From Gymnothorax reevesii (lineage: Eukaryota > Chordata > Actinopteri > Anguilliformes > Muraenidae): a stretch of 64,000 nt of DNA. Position 1 is the first letter of the stretch. Each line of letters opens with the position of its first letter. Both the position numbers and the translations under genes were made by a program. The DNA is taken from assembly GCA_029721435.1 (NCBI GenBank), contig CM056574.1, positions 69,483,501-69,547,500 of the forward strand. The letters are read 5' to 3'. The notes below the pieces were generated by a model, which worked only from the letters and a program-made list of their open reading frames with translations, was not told the DNA's origin and did no database searches. Shown here piece after piece: positions 31,810 to 43,316 of the stretch.

Positions 31810-32503
31810 ATCCAGAGCATAGAACATCAATGGAACTCTAGAGCATTTTAGCAGAACAGCGTGTTCTTTAGGATTTTCCATGTGTTCTACAGGAATTTGC
31901 TAGAAACCTATAAAGCACCTCTATGGAAAAGAAAGTCCTATAAGATTATTGCTGTTCTACAAGACCTTCCTATAGATCACCCTAGTTGAAAAACCTGTTC
32001 TATAAGACTTTGATTGTCTCTAGGACTTTCTAATAGAACAAAAGCTTAATGGGAAAGACATCTTAAATAAGGTTTAAATAAAAAATAAATAAATCCTTGC
32101 AATGCTCTGTTGAAGGGTCAATTTACCTTATGGGTACCTGCTGAGAAATATACCAGCTTCTGAATGGCCCACTTGGTTAAAGCACCGCATTGCGAAGCAG
32201 AAGTGTCTGGGGTCGAGCCCCGGTCAGAGTAGTACACGAGTGGTCATTGTGCTACAGAGATGCAAGTTGGGAAATGATTGCTGGGAAATGTCATATAAAA
32301 TGGTTGCTTTCTTTGTGGTTGCCGTCCAAATTTGGGTGGGATTTATGATGCCAAACTGAAAAAAAGTCCTACAGAGATTCTTGATGGAACTGTTTTCTAT
32401 ACAACTTTTTTTCTACAGGACTTGAGGTACTAAAGTTCTTTAGAATTCTATTGGATTCCTATCGCACATTTATAGGAATTCCCATAGCACATTTTTTACA
32501 GTG
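31810..32503. repeat. degenerate minisatellite of TTCTATAGGA-like words, ending ACAGTG
   Basis: Many variants of TTCTACAGGA, CCTATAAGA and TAGAACA occur on one strand over about 500 bp. The right end TTTTTTACAGTG at 32492-32503 resembles fish DNA-transposon termini of the CACTGTAAAAAA type. The left end was not found. A SINE fragment is nested. Confidence 0.5.
32150..32362 (+). mobile_element. diverged tRNA-headed SINE, internally deleted
   Basis: The head (GGCCCACTTGGTTAAAGCAC, B-box GGGGTCGAGCCCC) and the part CAGAGTAGTACACGAGTGGT, GTGCTACAGAGATGCAAGTT match the family. It then jumps to the 3' end (AAATTTGGGTGGGATTTATG, ATGCCAAACTGAAAA). About 260 bp of body are missing. Confidence 0.75.
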
Positions 32504-32506
32504 ATA

Positions 32507-32537
<31 letters not shown>

Positions 32538-32548
32538 GCACGCACACT
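32504..32548. repeat. (CA)n microsatellite
   Basis: CA run with a CG interruption near 32537; CA-rich text continues to 32710. Confidence 0.92.
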
Positions 32549-32710
32549 AGCGAATATCCAAAAAATGCGCGCACACACACAGAAATGCATATACTTTCAC
32601 CAACATGCAAATATTGACATTCACATTCATGCACACAGACTTGCACACACATCCACAGAAGAAATGCATATGCAGCACAAACACAGAGATACGCACGTGT
32701 AACACACACA

Positions 32711-34931
32711 TGAAAATAAGCACACCAGATACCTCAACTCAAAAAAAAACACAATCAGATTTGTAGATGTAATCAATGATTTCTAATTTGGTTGTTCAAA
32801 GTAGAGTATGGATGGGTATATGGTGTGTTGGTGACTGTCCTGAGTTCCATAACATGAAATAGCACAGGTCCTTCTTTTCTCTACCGGAAAAAAACAAAGG
32901 CAGCAGGTTTACTGCCCGACCCTTACAGGGCTACAGGTAAATATTCTCTGAAGCACCACTTGGACACAAACACAAAACCCTGAAATAATGGCAGTCACGT
33001 AACAGGCAGCAATTCAGAGAAAACAGCGCAAAACTACAGTAGCAGCAGTTTGCCAACATTGCCTAAGGTTAAAAATGCAATCTACTGGTCAACAGAGTGC
33101 AATTCCAAATGCCTGGTTTGTCCTTCATATTGCTAGAGGAGGGTGAACAAGAGAAATCTGTGCACAAAAAAGCATGAGGTGTTTCAATTGCTTCAAAACG
33201 TCTTGCTGATCTATAAGGAAAATCTTCATTTTTAATGGTGATCATATAACGCCTCATTACATTTACCATTTCCCCCCTATATTCCATAATTTAGTGGCAC
33301 AGGGTACTCTCATAGACTTCGGTGTTCGGAAGCCAAGCTGTCATACCCACCTAGGTACGGGTTTATTATTATAATTATGACCATTCTACCTACCCTTATC
33401 AAAAAAAACTCATCATTTTTTTTCCAAAAATTCCACCTTTGGAGGTGAATACATCCAAATAGTATGAATTCAGATGAAGAGGTTTTTCATTCAGGAACGA
33501 TGCTGAGGCCTCATTTGTTCCTCCATTAGAAGAAGGTGAAAAAAAGGGAAGAAGAAGAAAAATTGATTGGTCAGCCCAGAAGTACATCTTTCATGATTAC
33601 AATGATATGACTTGTCTGACAAAAAAAACTCTTCAATTTCAGCCTATTCTAAATTTTCCAGAGTGTTTGGAGAGGTGAAACGTAGAAGTGGAGAAAAACT
33701 TTAACAAAAAATAAACAAATAAATCAAATCCACATCCAATGCAGCTCACTGATGCTCTTCAGAGCGAGATTAATACCGGAAAGCAGAATGGCAAATGACT
33801 CCACAGCTCAAAGGAAAGTATTACCATATGAAAAGAAGCAGTCATTGTGCCAGCCATTCCCTCTGAGCTGAAAATGAAATTGTGTGATGTGTGAGACTTA
33901 CCTTAGTTTAGCATTCGGGAGTGAGGGTCGCGGCTCCACGCACAATTGCGCTCCTCCAACATCTCCAATTTACACATGCAGTGAGTTCTGCATTTCAAAG
34001 GCCTACCGCGCACACAATCGCTATCTGAGCCCAGCTCAGATAAGACCAAACCAGCTGCAGACATTTAAATGCATGTATTCATATCACATGATTTTAATCT
34101 TCTCCTGTCCTGACCCCTCGGTCCTCTGGACATCTAAGAGATGATCAGGCTGATAAACATACTTGATTTAACCAATTTATGGCTACCTTGAATAATTAAA
34201 CTTGACAGTGGAGGATTTTTTTTTTTGTTAACTCATCTATATGATAACAAAGCAGATTCCCTCATGAGAAAAGAAAGAGATCAAAGTGCCACAAAAAATC
34301 CTGCTTGACACATTTAACAAAGAGCAAAATCAAATACTTCAGAACATTAAAGAGAAACACAGAGAGAAGCAACAAGGTAAAAAAACACAATGCAGCTTCA
34401 TTCAGCAGGACATGAATCGAGTCTCCTGGTCTGCTCTGCTCAAGCAGCGCAGGCTTTCTGATACCAGGGGTTTTAATCAGCAGGGATCCCCTAACACTAG
34501 ACTTCCTATTCTATCACTTTCAAATACAGTGAGCAGTACATAAGTATTTAGAGAGGGACACAAGTTTTGCTTTTTGACCATGTAAGTCAGCTCATCAGAT
34601 TTAAAAACAACAGTGCGGTGCCCATTCCAAATTAGCCTGATCGTCTCCGGTGTTACTGCTCGCAGATTTCAAGAAAACTGTTCAGCCAAACAATTTTGCA
34701 CTCAACTTTGCACTTCTTTGGGTGCTGTGCAATGCACCGATTTAGTGAGAGGTCAATTAGATGCATGGTGGTTGAGAAAATCAAAGGACAGTCAACACAC
34801 ACAGACTGACAGACATATAGACATACACTGCTTCACTCATGGTTAGATAAATAAAATAAGAGTGGAGACTTATGTTTCCTACATCCATATTGCATGACAA
34901 ATTCATTAAATTCATTCATTATTCATTATTC
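32711..34931. other. AT-rich spacer, no gene recognised
   Basis: Only short ORFs and homopolymers. No TE termini recognised. Confidence 0.4.
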
Positions 34932-35255
34932 TGATCCTTCTTTTAATACATACATGTAATTTTCTAATGTTGGATGTCCATACTCAACCTCTGTTAAGTT
35001 TCAAAACATAAGATACAGGGGTTTTGCTGTAATCCGATGACGTGATTTCCTGAACGTTGATTTCCTCTCTGAACAGCTCGTCCTGAAATCTTCACAAGAT
35101 CTGGGCAAAACCTGATGTCAGGTTGTGCTGTCCAATTAGTACAGACTTAGCCAAAGCCAATCACGGCGCTGGACCTGCCCACCCTGGAAACTATTCTAGC
35201 AGGCACAAACAACTGCAGATCATATTACGCCTTAGTCCAGTCTACACTTCCAGAA

Positions 35256-35600
35256 ATGCAAAAGAAGAAGAGGAAGATCCGCAGATCATTTGAGGTGCAG
35301 TTTTGTTGGTATGTCTCCCAAAGCCGCTCGTCCATTTTCTTTGGATGCGAAAAAAAAAAGCACAACTGTTTTCTCTTCCAAAAGACGATGCCGCCAGAAA
35401 TCAGTGGGTAGCTTTTTTGTTTGCTGGCGGCAAACAGCCACACTCAAAGGGAACATTAACTGTTTGTGCTCAGCATTTCACCGAGGACAGCTTTGTCAAT
35501 AAAGGATAATTCGATGTTGGATATGCATCTCAGCTGCTTCTCTAACCTGGGGCTGTTGCAACGACCAACCACCCCAAGCCACAAGCTGCAAGTAACGATA
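35256..35600 (+). pseudogene. THAP-domain exon, copy A
   Basis: The frame from 35303 gives LFSLPKDDAARNQW, VAFLFAGGKQPHSKG and TVCAQHFTEDSFVNKG, then TAA at 35507. The LPKD...W...C..HF..D.F spacing is the second half of a THAP zinc finger (C2CH). The first Cys pair lies in another frame (RRSFEVQFCW, GCEKKK). The frames change at an A10 tract (35351-35360), so the domain is broken. A splice-donor-like GCAAGTAACG follows near 35588. THAP domains bind the element's own ends in related transposases. Confidence 0.75.
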
Positions 35601-35978
35601 TAACAGAAAATAATGTAAGTGAAGCTAATGTGTTACGAGTGGCTAGCAGAGCCACTAACGATAGTTAGCACTTACAACTGGCCTCAAACCCAGGCTTTGT
35701 AAAATATCTGAAGGTAACCCCGGATTGGTAGCGACTGTCCATGACTCACAGACGCGGAAGCAGTAAGTTGCTTTAAGTTGCTTTGCTGCATGAGCCTACC
35801 TAACGTGATAGCCTGTCGAATGTGGCTGTAGCACTGCGGCTAATTAGCTTAGTCACTGTTACTAATGTTTGTGTCCTAAATATTCATGAGTAATTTCAGG
35901 GGACATTCAACAGAAGGTGTGTGAACATAAACCTCATTTGAAGCCAACTTTTTATACATGTTTGTTATTTGGATGCTT

Positions 35979-37225
35979 GGTACAACTGTTCATGGCAATG
36001 AAACTTCCTGTCTGGAAAACCTGTATTGCAGGGTAACGTTTGTCTCTGTCATTGTTATGACCACTCGGTTATTGCTACTATATGTTAGTACACGTGCCAT
36101 GCTACTTAGAAAATGCTCCTGGTTAACTTATATGCAGTCATTCTGATCTGTATGCTTGTGTTACTTTGGTTAGCCTCAATGTGGCTGTTTTGTCATAACA
36201 TTGCCTGATTGTAGCCAATGCAGTTAATGCTAACTGGAGAGGTGTTGTATGTGTCTCCAAAGTTGGGCTGAAAAAGCTGCAGTTAGATCAGACATAGGTT
36301 TTGCAGAGCTTGGGGTATGTGTTTGGGTTTGTTTACTGCTACCGTGAAACAACAGTTTTACTTATCCATGACCGGGGTCAGCTGGGTTCTTCACCAATAT
36401 GTGGGCTAGCTCTCTGAAGCTACCACGGTGAAATCAATCAATCAAATGCATAAGCTATACCGTGTCTAGTAAAAAAAACAACTTCTCTGCGATGCCATGG
36501 TGGAATTTCATCCCCCTTTAAAATTGTTCTGGCTAATAAAAAGCCGAAAAAGGAGGAGATTGGATATGAAATTCTTTCCTGAAGAAGTTATCAATTCGCT
36601 AGCTCCGCATAAGCAACTGTTCACGCTAACGGAACTTACGGTCTATAAAAGCTGTATTGCACAGTAACCATAGTCTCTGTCATTATGAAGGCTTGGTTAC
36701 TCCAACATGTTAGTTTGCGTGCTGTGCTACTTAAAACTGCTCCTAGTTAACTTATATGCAGTAACTCAAATTGGTGTGCTTGTGTTATTTTGCATAGCAT
36801 CAAGGTGGTAGTTTATCATAACGTTACCTGACCATAGCCGCAACAGTTAAAGCTAACCGGTATTCATATGTCTGCAAAATTAGTCTGATAAGGCTGCAGT
36901 TAGACCAAAAGTGGGTTCTGCACAGCTTGGGGTACATGTTTGGTTTTGTTTACAGCTGCTTGTGAAACAATCGGTTTACTTATCCATGACCGGGGTCAGT
37001 CGGTTACTTCGCCAATATGTGGGCTAGCTCTCTGATGCAACTGCGAAGAAAGCAATCGCGAAATGCTCAAGCTATAAAATGTCTGGTACAACAAACGATT
37101 TCTCTGCATTGCCGCTGTGGAATCTCTTTCCCCTTTGAAAATTGTTATGGCTAATAAAAAGCTAAAATAAATGGAGTTTGGATATGGAATTCTTTCCGGT
37201 ACGTTATTGATTTGCTAGCTCCACA
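35979..37225. repeat. internal tandem duplication of the Kolobok-like element, about 615 bp
   Basis: TTACTTATCCATGACCGGGG occurs at about 36359 and 36975. CTAGCTCCGCATAAGCAA at about 36599 recurs as CTAGCTCCACATAAGCAA at about 37216. Many further matches (TTAACTTATATGCAGT, ATGTGGGCTAGCTCTCTGA) keep the same spacing. Copy B has corresponding units on the other strand near 58895, 59625 and 60125. Confidence 0.9.
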
Positions 37226-37347
37226 TAAGCAATATTTACACTGTTCGTGTGTGTTTTGGGACATGCTCATTCAGTAGCTTGGTGTCAGAATTGTGTATCG
37301 TTTTGGTAGAAATGGTCATCAGGAGCTTTTAGCAAAGTTTCTTCCGG

Positions 37348-37650
37348 TTAATTGGGTACATAACATGAGTACATAACAATAAAGCTACAACAACACGCAT
37401 GCAAGGCGAGAAAGGATGAGCAATAAAATTTCGACTTACCACTCACTGAAATCCTGCAAAACGTTGCTGCAACATTTCTATTCTCCTTTCGTTCAGGGTC
37501 AGATTCAGGATCAAACATGTAAGGTCTTAAGATGTCGCGGAAAGCTGTCCTGAAATACCTGCCATCTTGATGTTCTGGTTTTCCGGGCCTGCACCCTCCC
37601 CTGGAATCGAAGTGGCCAGGTAGCCAATCAGAGCAGCGCCTCATTAGCAT
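37348..37650 (-). pseudogene. possible exon near the right end of the Kolobok-like element
   Basis: The minus-strand frame contains RDILRPYMFDPESDPERK and ATFCRISVS, then a donor-like GTGGTAAGTCG at about 37433. An N-terminal PYMFEPE-type motif recurs in transposon-derived fish proteins, but I cannot name the family. It faces the THAP exon, as in elements with two convergent genes. Confidence 0.35.
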
Positions 37651-37830
37651 AGCCTTCCCGCCAATTTCAAAACAGCTTGTGTTTCAGGCCGACACAGACG
37701 GGACGAGAGAAGACGTCTCACTAAGCCTGGATGTGTGTGGTGTTTTTTTGTAACTGAATTCTTGACCCATCTGAAAGACCCATTGGACAAATTTTAAATG
37801 ACTAAATATAGCATAATAGGGGAACTTTAA

Positions 37831-38398
37831 GTGCAGCCATTTTTATAATGTTCAAAAAAAAAGGAGGAAAAAAAACAGGGATAGAGTCATTTCAAAGGAA
37901 AATGAGAAACTGGAATGGTGGGTACAGAAAATAAACAGGCAGCCTGCTTCACGGAGCTCTGTACTCTCTCCTGACCCATCTTTGCTAACCTGCTAACAGA
38001 GATGCGGAGAGCCACATTAACAAGCTAACAGAAGAGACATAGCATTTTGTGATCAGTTGGGTCTGACGATTGGGCATTCTGCAAGCCACAGTCTTTCTGG
38101 CAGATCTTGTTTACCTTACTCAGACAGCAGCCTCATTCAAAGTGACTCCCAATAGACTCAGAGGCGCGAGAGGCGTGGTGATGCATTGAACACATAAACA
38201 GAGCTGACTTTCGCTGCATATTAACACCCCCTCCCCCCAGATCTTTCCCTCATCATCTCTCCCACTGCGAAGCGTTGAGGGTGGCCAGGAGCTGTGAAGA
38301 AAAAAGCAGTGCATGATGGGAAAAGAGAAGTGGAATTCTGCAATCTTTAGCCTCTATACTCTGACCAACTCAACATATTTTCACTGATCCTTTTCTTA
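37831..38398. other. no gene recognised
   Basis: Spacer after the TTAA site. Nothing further was recognised. Confidence 0.4.
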
Positions 38399-38399
38399 A

Positions 38400-38670
38400 T
38401 ATCCAGGACCATGATGTCAAATTAGTTCTTGTCCAACTGGTCCTTCATTAAGATACAACACTTCAACGTCCTGTTAGGACTTACCAAATAACTCTTTACC
38501 AAGATACAACACGCAATATCAAATAAGAATTAGCAACTTTTTTTTTTTTTTTTTACCAAGATACAACAATACTGTGTTCAATCAGGGATAAATAACTAAT
38601 TCTCTATCAAGACACGAAACCACAATGTCTAATCAAGGCTTACTAACTAATCCTTCACCAAGATACTTCT
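38400..38670. repeat. minisatellite, period about 51-57 bp, about 5 units
   Basis: AAGATACAAC-type points at 38449, 38501, 38558, 38609 and 38659, each preceded by TTNACC or TCATTA and a TAACTAAT-like segment. A T-run interrupts at 38538. Confidence 0.8.
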
Positions 38671-39985
38671 GATGTGAAGGGGAAGGAAATGCAAGGAATT
38701 TTGGAGAAAGGGACAAGTGGGAATTAGACATTGAGTTTTAACTATATCGTACACATTCATGGAAGATTGTGGATTAGAGTGAATTTTTTTATTTTCACTT
38801 CAGCCAATCGTCAGCTCCATATTTCAGCACAATAGATGGTGGTAATGCAAATACATCTGCCAATGGCCAATAAATACTCAAAAGAAGATGAAGAAAAAAT
38901 GTAGCAAGAATTTTCCTTAATAATTTGTTTAGTTGAGTGACATATCTGCTAAAATTCATCATAAACAAAAAATGAAATTTGCTTTAATCGTTCCAAATGC
39001 AGGCTGGGAGCCAGACAAACTGAATATACGCGAATGGTAGCTGGCATTAATTAGCCAACAAGATGGAATTTTTGCAGCAAGTTTGCAAAAAATGGTAAAA
39101 ATGTTTCCATTTTTTAAAGGCTTCTTTTGCACCCAAGGTTTAACTTACATCTCTTCAGTGCAAATTAGTTAGCTAGGAGTCAGTGGCAGAATATTGTTGT
39201 CAAGCTTGATAGTTTGCCAGCAACTTTCAGTGAGCTTGACGGTGACAACGTTTATATGCAGAACATATTGCCGTTTTTACCATTATTCCAAAAAAAGACA
39301 ATATTCCTTTCAAGCTGTTTACTTGGCGAATGAAAATAAGTATTTCAATTATATTTCCTTTTACATGCAGCCTAGCATACTCCGATTAAAATAGGATTTT
39401 TCAAAGCTTTACACTGTGGCGGACTTGTTCAACTCTGCAAACACAGCTTCTCTCTTTCATTCATTCAACCACCTTCTTGACAAAGCGGGCATTGTGATAT
39501 TTGTGCATATCCAAAAACCGTTTTATAGTCAAGACTTTCATAATATTTAAAAGTGCGTGCGTTTCTACTTCAGCCAGAAAGGTGTGGTTACCAATTGACT
39601 GTAAAATTGTCGTCAGGTGGCAGCGGCGGTGCCAGTACTTCTTGCAGTAAAATAACGAGAGAACGTAAATGAAAAAGAACTGCAAAATTAACCAAAACCT
39701 AAATTAAACTTGTCCCATTTATCATTTATCATTTGGGGGGAAAAAATTTTACAGATGGATGGTAGGCAGGTTAAGGCTGGGATATTTAGCCCGTGCTCCT
39801 TACTTCAAATGCATGGCGGTGCAAAAAAAAAAGCTTGTACGGATTAATTTACTGGAACGTTGCATATACTGCCAATCTGAGCCTGCTATGTACTGTAAAA
39901 TAATGGCAATATGTAACAGTGTGGACTTTGCAAAGTATAAACTGGCAGCCATGTGACATAAACTGGTGTAAAAAGCCAAACTGAG
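38671..39985. other. AT-rich spacer, no gene recognised
   Basis: Short ORFs only. No TE ends recognised. Confidence 0.4.
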
Positions 39986-40567
39986 GTGCATATTTCGTAT
40001 GCGCAACAACATTATTGGCACCCTTCAATCAACATGAGTAAAACGAGATGTGAAAAAAGTCTTTATTGTTTATAATCATGGGCCTTCATTCAAAATATTC
40101 ACAAAAAATCTAACCTTTCACTGAGGTAACATAAGAATGAATGTTGCCTTCAATTATCATGAGACAAATATTTCTCTCAAAAGTACTGTATGTATGCCAC
40201 AATTATTGACACCTCATTTCCTGATTTGTGCAGCTCAACAACCTATTGTCCCACATCTACCATGTGTCTGGTCATTCCAATTGTGATAGGTGACTAAATT
40301 TTTGGCCAATGTCACTTCATATTTATACCTTAGTGAGACAGGACGTCATAGTTGACAACTAAGGAGTCCCTTAGGAGAACTCAAAAATGCAAAACACACC
40401 TGGAAGCATACATTATTTAGACTTTAATTGAAGGATTTTCTGGGGTTGCCAATAGTTGGTGCACATGGTTTGGGGGAAAATATTAATTTAAATTCAACAT
40501 TTCATTTCCTTCAATAATTTACCTCAGGAAAAAGTCCTGATTTTTGCAAATATTTTGAGTGAAAGAC

Positions 40568-40912
40568 TGTTACGCCCTGACATCCAGAGATGTTATAAGG
40601 GTGCCTGGGCAGGGAGTGGAACTGAGGACCCAGGTGCAAGGACATGGATTTTATTAAATAAAGTGGTAAAGTAAAAAAACAAATACGAAACTTCAGGATA
40701 AAGAAAAATGGAGTGCACAAACCAAAAAGGGGAAACAGACTAAGGCTACCTGCCTGTGAAGGGGGAAACTAAGCTTTAAATGGAAAAGGCGATCTTAATG
40801 AACTAAAAGGAAAAAGGTGAAAACCATTAACTGAAGAGAACTGAGGATAATTGAATAATTGACTGAGGGCAGGTAGCCAGGCATCGGAATGCCAAAGGGG
40901 TGGGGCATTACA
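40568..40912 (-). repeat. LTR 1 of the three-LTR array
   Basis: 345 bp. Differs from LTR 2 and 3 mainly in its left half (CCAGGTGCAAGGACATGG against CCCAGCAAGAACGTGG). Confidence 0.85.
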
Positions 40913-41220
40913 GTAAACGCCTCCCCCTTCCCCATGGCATGGCTTCGAGTAGGACATGGCGCTACAGCTGGACTGGAGTCGCAGGCTGCCTGCTCGAGCC
41001 ACAATCTGACTGCTGGGATTGCAGGCTGACTCTTGGAGCCGCAAGGGGATTACAGGCTGAATGCTGGAGAGAATGGGTGACTACTGTGGTGACAGGCTGG
41101 CAGCTGTCGCCGTAAGGGGGCACCAGACTGACGGCTGTGGTCGCGAGAGGCAACTGGCTGTTGCAACTGTAGGGAGTGTAGACCGCTGGAGCCAAAGGGG
41201 ATGCAGACAGTGGATCAAAG

Positions 41221-41580
41221 GGCGAATTGTTGGACTCTCTTCAGCCTGTTACTCCAGGAGTCTCTAGAGCCTAACCTCATGTGCCAGGGCGAATTGGCCT
41301 CTTCTGCCGGGGCAAACTGTCGAACTCTCTTCTGCCTGTTACTGCAAGCATCTCTAGAGCCAAACCTCATGTTCCGGGGAGAAATGGCCTCTTGCGCCTG
41401 GCGAACTGTTAGACTCTCTTCTGCCTGTTACTCCAGGCGTCTCTAGAGCCTAAATTCATGCGCCTGGTCAAATTGGCCTCTTCTGCTGGGGCGAACTGTT
41501 AGACTCTCTTCCACCTGTTACTGCAAGCATCTCTAGTGCCTCATGTGCCGGGGTGAACTGACCTGTTGTGCTGGTTGCTA
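41221..41580. repeat. internal minisatellite, period about 86 bp, 4 units
   Basis: Units carry GACTCTCTTCTGCCTGTTAC, then TCTCTAGAGCC, a CTCATG-type word and GGCCTCTTCTGC. The same array is repeated in the second internal region at about 42373-42732. Confidence 0.88.
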
Positions 41581-41728
41581 GAACAGGGCGTTGAAAAGTG
41601 CACAAATTCAGGAATATAATCTGTTGCAAACAGAAATACTCAGCTTTCAGGGTGAAGAAAGGAAAGAGGGGATGATCCAGGGCAGTGTGGCATGTCCCTG
41701 CTGGGTCCTCGGGGAGAGGTAGCCATCT

Positions 41729-42064
41729 ATCTGGGACGCAGAGATGTTAAAAGGGTGCCAGGGCAAGCAGTGGAGTTGAGGACCCAGCAAGAACGTGGAT
41801 TTTATTCAATAATAAAGGTGACTATTACAAAACAAATATAAAACTTCAGGATAACAAAAAGGGAGTGCACAAACCAAAAAGGGGAAACAGACTATGGCTA
41901 CCGGCCCTTGAAGGGGGAAACTAAACTTTAAATGGAAAAGGCGATCTTAATGAACTAAAAGGAAAAAGGTGAAAACCATTAACTGAAGAGAACTGAGGAT
42001 AATTGAATAATTGACTGAGGGCAGGTAGCCAGGCATCGGAATGCCAAAAGGGTGGGGCATTACA
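41729..42064 (-). repeat. LTR 2 of the array (chimeric)
   Basis: The left half matches LTR 3 (TTAAAAGGGTGCCAGGGCAA, AAACTTTAAATGG). The right half matches LTR 1 (GAGAACTGAGG, CAGGTAGCCAGGCATCGGAA). The switch lies between about 41927 and 41936. Six bases are missing near its left edge relative to LTR 3. Confidence 0.85.
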
Positions 42065-42879
42065 GTAAACGCCTCCCCCTTCCCCATGGCATGGCTTCGA
42101 GTAGGACATGGCGCTACAGCTGGGCTGGAGTCGCAGGCTGCCTGCTCGAGCCACAATCTGACTGCTGGGATTGCAGGCTGACTCTTGGAGCCGCAAGGGG
42201 ATTACAGGCTGAATGCTGGAGAGAATGGGTGACTACTGTGGTGACAGGCTGGCAGCTGTCGCCGTAAGGGGGCACCAGACTGACGGCTGTGGTCGCGAGA
42301 GGCAACTGGCTGTTGCAACTGTAGGGAGTGTAGACCGCTGGAGCCAAAGGGGATGCAGACAGTGGATCAAAGGGCGAATTGTTGGACTCTCTTCAGCCTG
42401 TTACTCCAGGAGTCTCTAGAGCCTAACCTCATGTGCCAGGGCGAATTGGCCTCTTCTGCCGGGGCAAACTGTCGAACTCTCTTCTGCCTGTTACTGCAAG
42501 CATCTCTAGAGCCAAACCTCATGTTCCGGGGAGAAATGGCCTCTTGCGCCTGGCAAACTGTTAGACTCTCTTCTGCCTGTTACTCCAGGCGTCTCTAGAG
42601 CCTAAATTCATGCGCCTGGTCAAATTGGCCTCTTCTGCTGGGGTGAACTGTTAGACTCTCTTCCACCTGTTACTGCAAGCATCTCTAGTGCCTCATGTGC
42701 CGGGGTGAACTGACCTGTTGTGCTGGTTGCTAGAACAGGGCGTTGAAAAGTGCACAAATTCAGGAATATAATCTGTTGCAAACAGAAATACTCAGCTTTC
42801 AGGGTGAAGAAAGGAAAGAGGGGATGATCCAGGGCAGTGTGGCATGTCCCTGCTGGGTCCTCGGGGAGAGGTAGCCATC

Positions 42880-43222
42880 TATCGCACCCTGGGACGCAGA
42901 GATGTTAAAAGGGTGCCAGGGCAAGCAGTGGAGTTGAGGACCCAGCAAGAACGTGGATTTTATTCGATAATAAAGGTGACTATTACAAAACAAATATAAA
43001 ACTTCAGGATAACAAAAAGGGAGTGCACAAACCAAAAAGGGGAAACAGACTATGGCTACCTGCCCTTGAAGGGGGAAACTAAACTTTAAATGGAAAGGGC
43101 GATCTTAATGAACTAAAAGGAAAAAGGTGAAAACCATTAACTGAAGAGAGCTGAGGATAATTGAATAATTGACTGAGGGCAGTTAGCCAGGCATAGGATG
43201 GCCAAAGGGGAGGGGCATTACA
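42880..43222 (-). repeat. LTR 3 of the array
   Basis: 343 bp. Diagnostic right-half differences are GAGAGCTGAGG, CAGTTAGCC and CATAGGATGGCC. Confidence 0.85.
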
Positions 43223-43316
43223 AAGACCAAGAGGATAAACAGCAGAGATATTTTAGAATTGGCCTATTTTGCTCATATTCAGTAGGGGTGCCAATAATTT
43301 CTGAGAGTGCCATACA

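Larger units (their letters stand above)
34932..37826 (+). mobile_element. Kolobok-like TTAA transposon with THAP domain, copy A
   Basis: Aligned to copy B (57990-63293, opposite orientation) through CTCAACCTCTG, CAAAACCTGATGTCAGGTTG, the THAP exon, and the GGCTAGCAGAGCCACTAACG block. The right end AGCATAATAGGGGAACT is followed by TTAA (37827-37830). The left terminal about 20 bp are lost or replaced by an ATTCATT repeat. It contains a ~615-bp internal tandem duplication. TTAA sites plus a THAP exon point to the Kolobok superfamily. piggyBac also uses TTAA but lacks THAP. Confidence 0.7.
40568..43222 (-). mobile_element. non-autonomous LTR retroelement in LTR-internal-LTR-internal-LTR form
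   Basis: The ends are TGTTACGCCC and GGGGCATTACA (TG...CA), with a perfect 5-bp duplication AAGAC (40563-40567 and 43223-43227). Three LTRs of about 340 bp alternate with two internal regions of about 815 bp that differ at only a few positions. On the minus strand a purine tract (GGGGAAGGGGGAGG) precedes the LTR at 40912 and 42064, suggesting a polypurine tract and minus-strand orientation. There is no gag or pol; overlapping ORFs in the internal region look like chance. Confidence 0.85.
39990..43316. mobile_element. decayed Tc1-type element split by an LTR element
   Basis: The left end ACAACATTATTGGCACCC and the right end GGGTGCCAATAATTTCTGAG are inverted Tc1-type ends. Interior sequence resumes after the LTR array (AAGACCAAGAGGATAAACAG). 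No transposase motif was found in the about 670 bp that belong to it, so it is a non-autonomous or deleted copy. Confidence 0.65.

Noticed and set aside
38538..38555. T-run as pol III terminator of an RNA gene
   Set aside because: It sits inside a minisatellite unit with no promoter boxes upstream.
40769..42598. Pairs of identical ORFs in the three-LTR array
   Set aside because: They are duplicated only because the noncoding internal region is duplicated; frames on both strands overlap and lack any domain.
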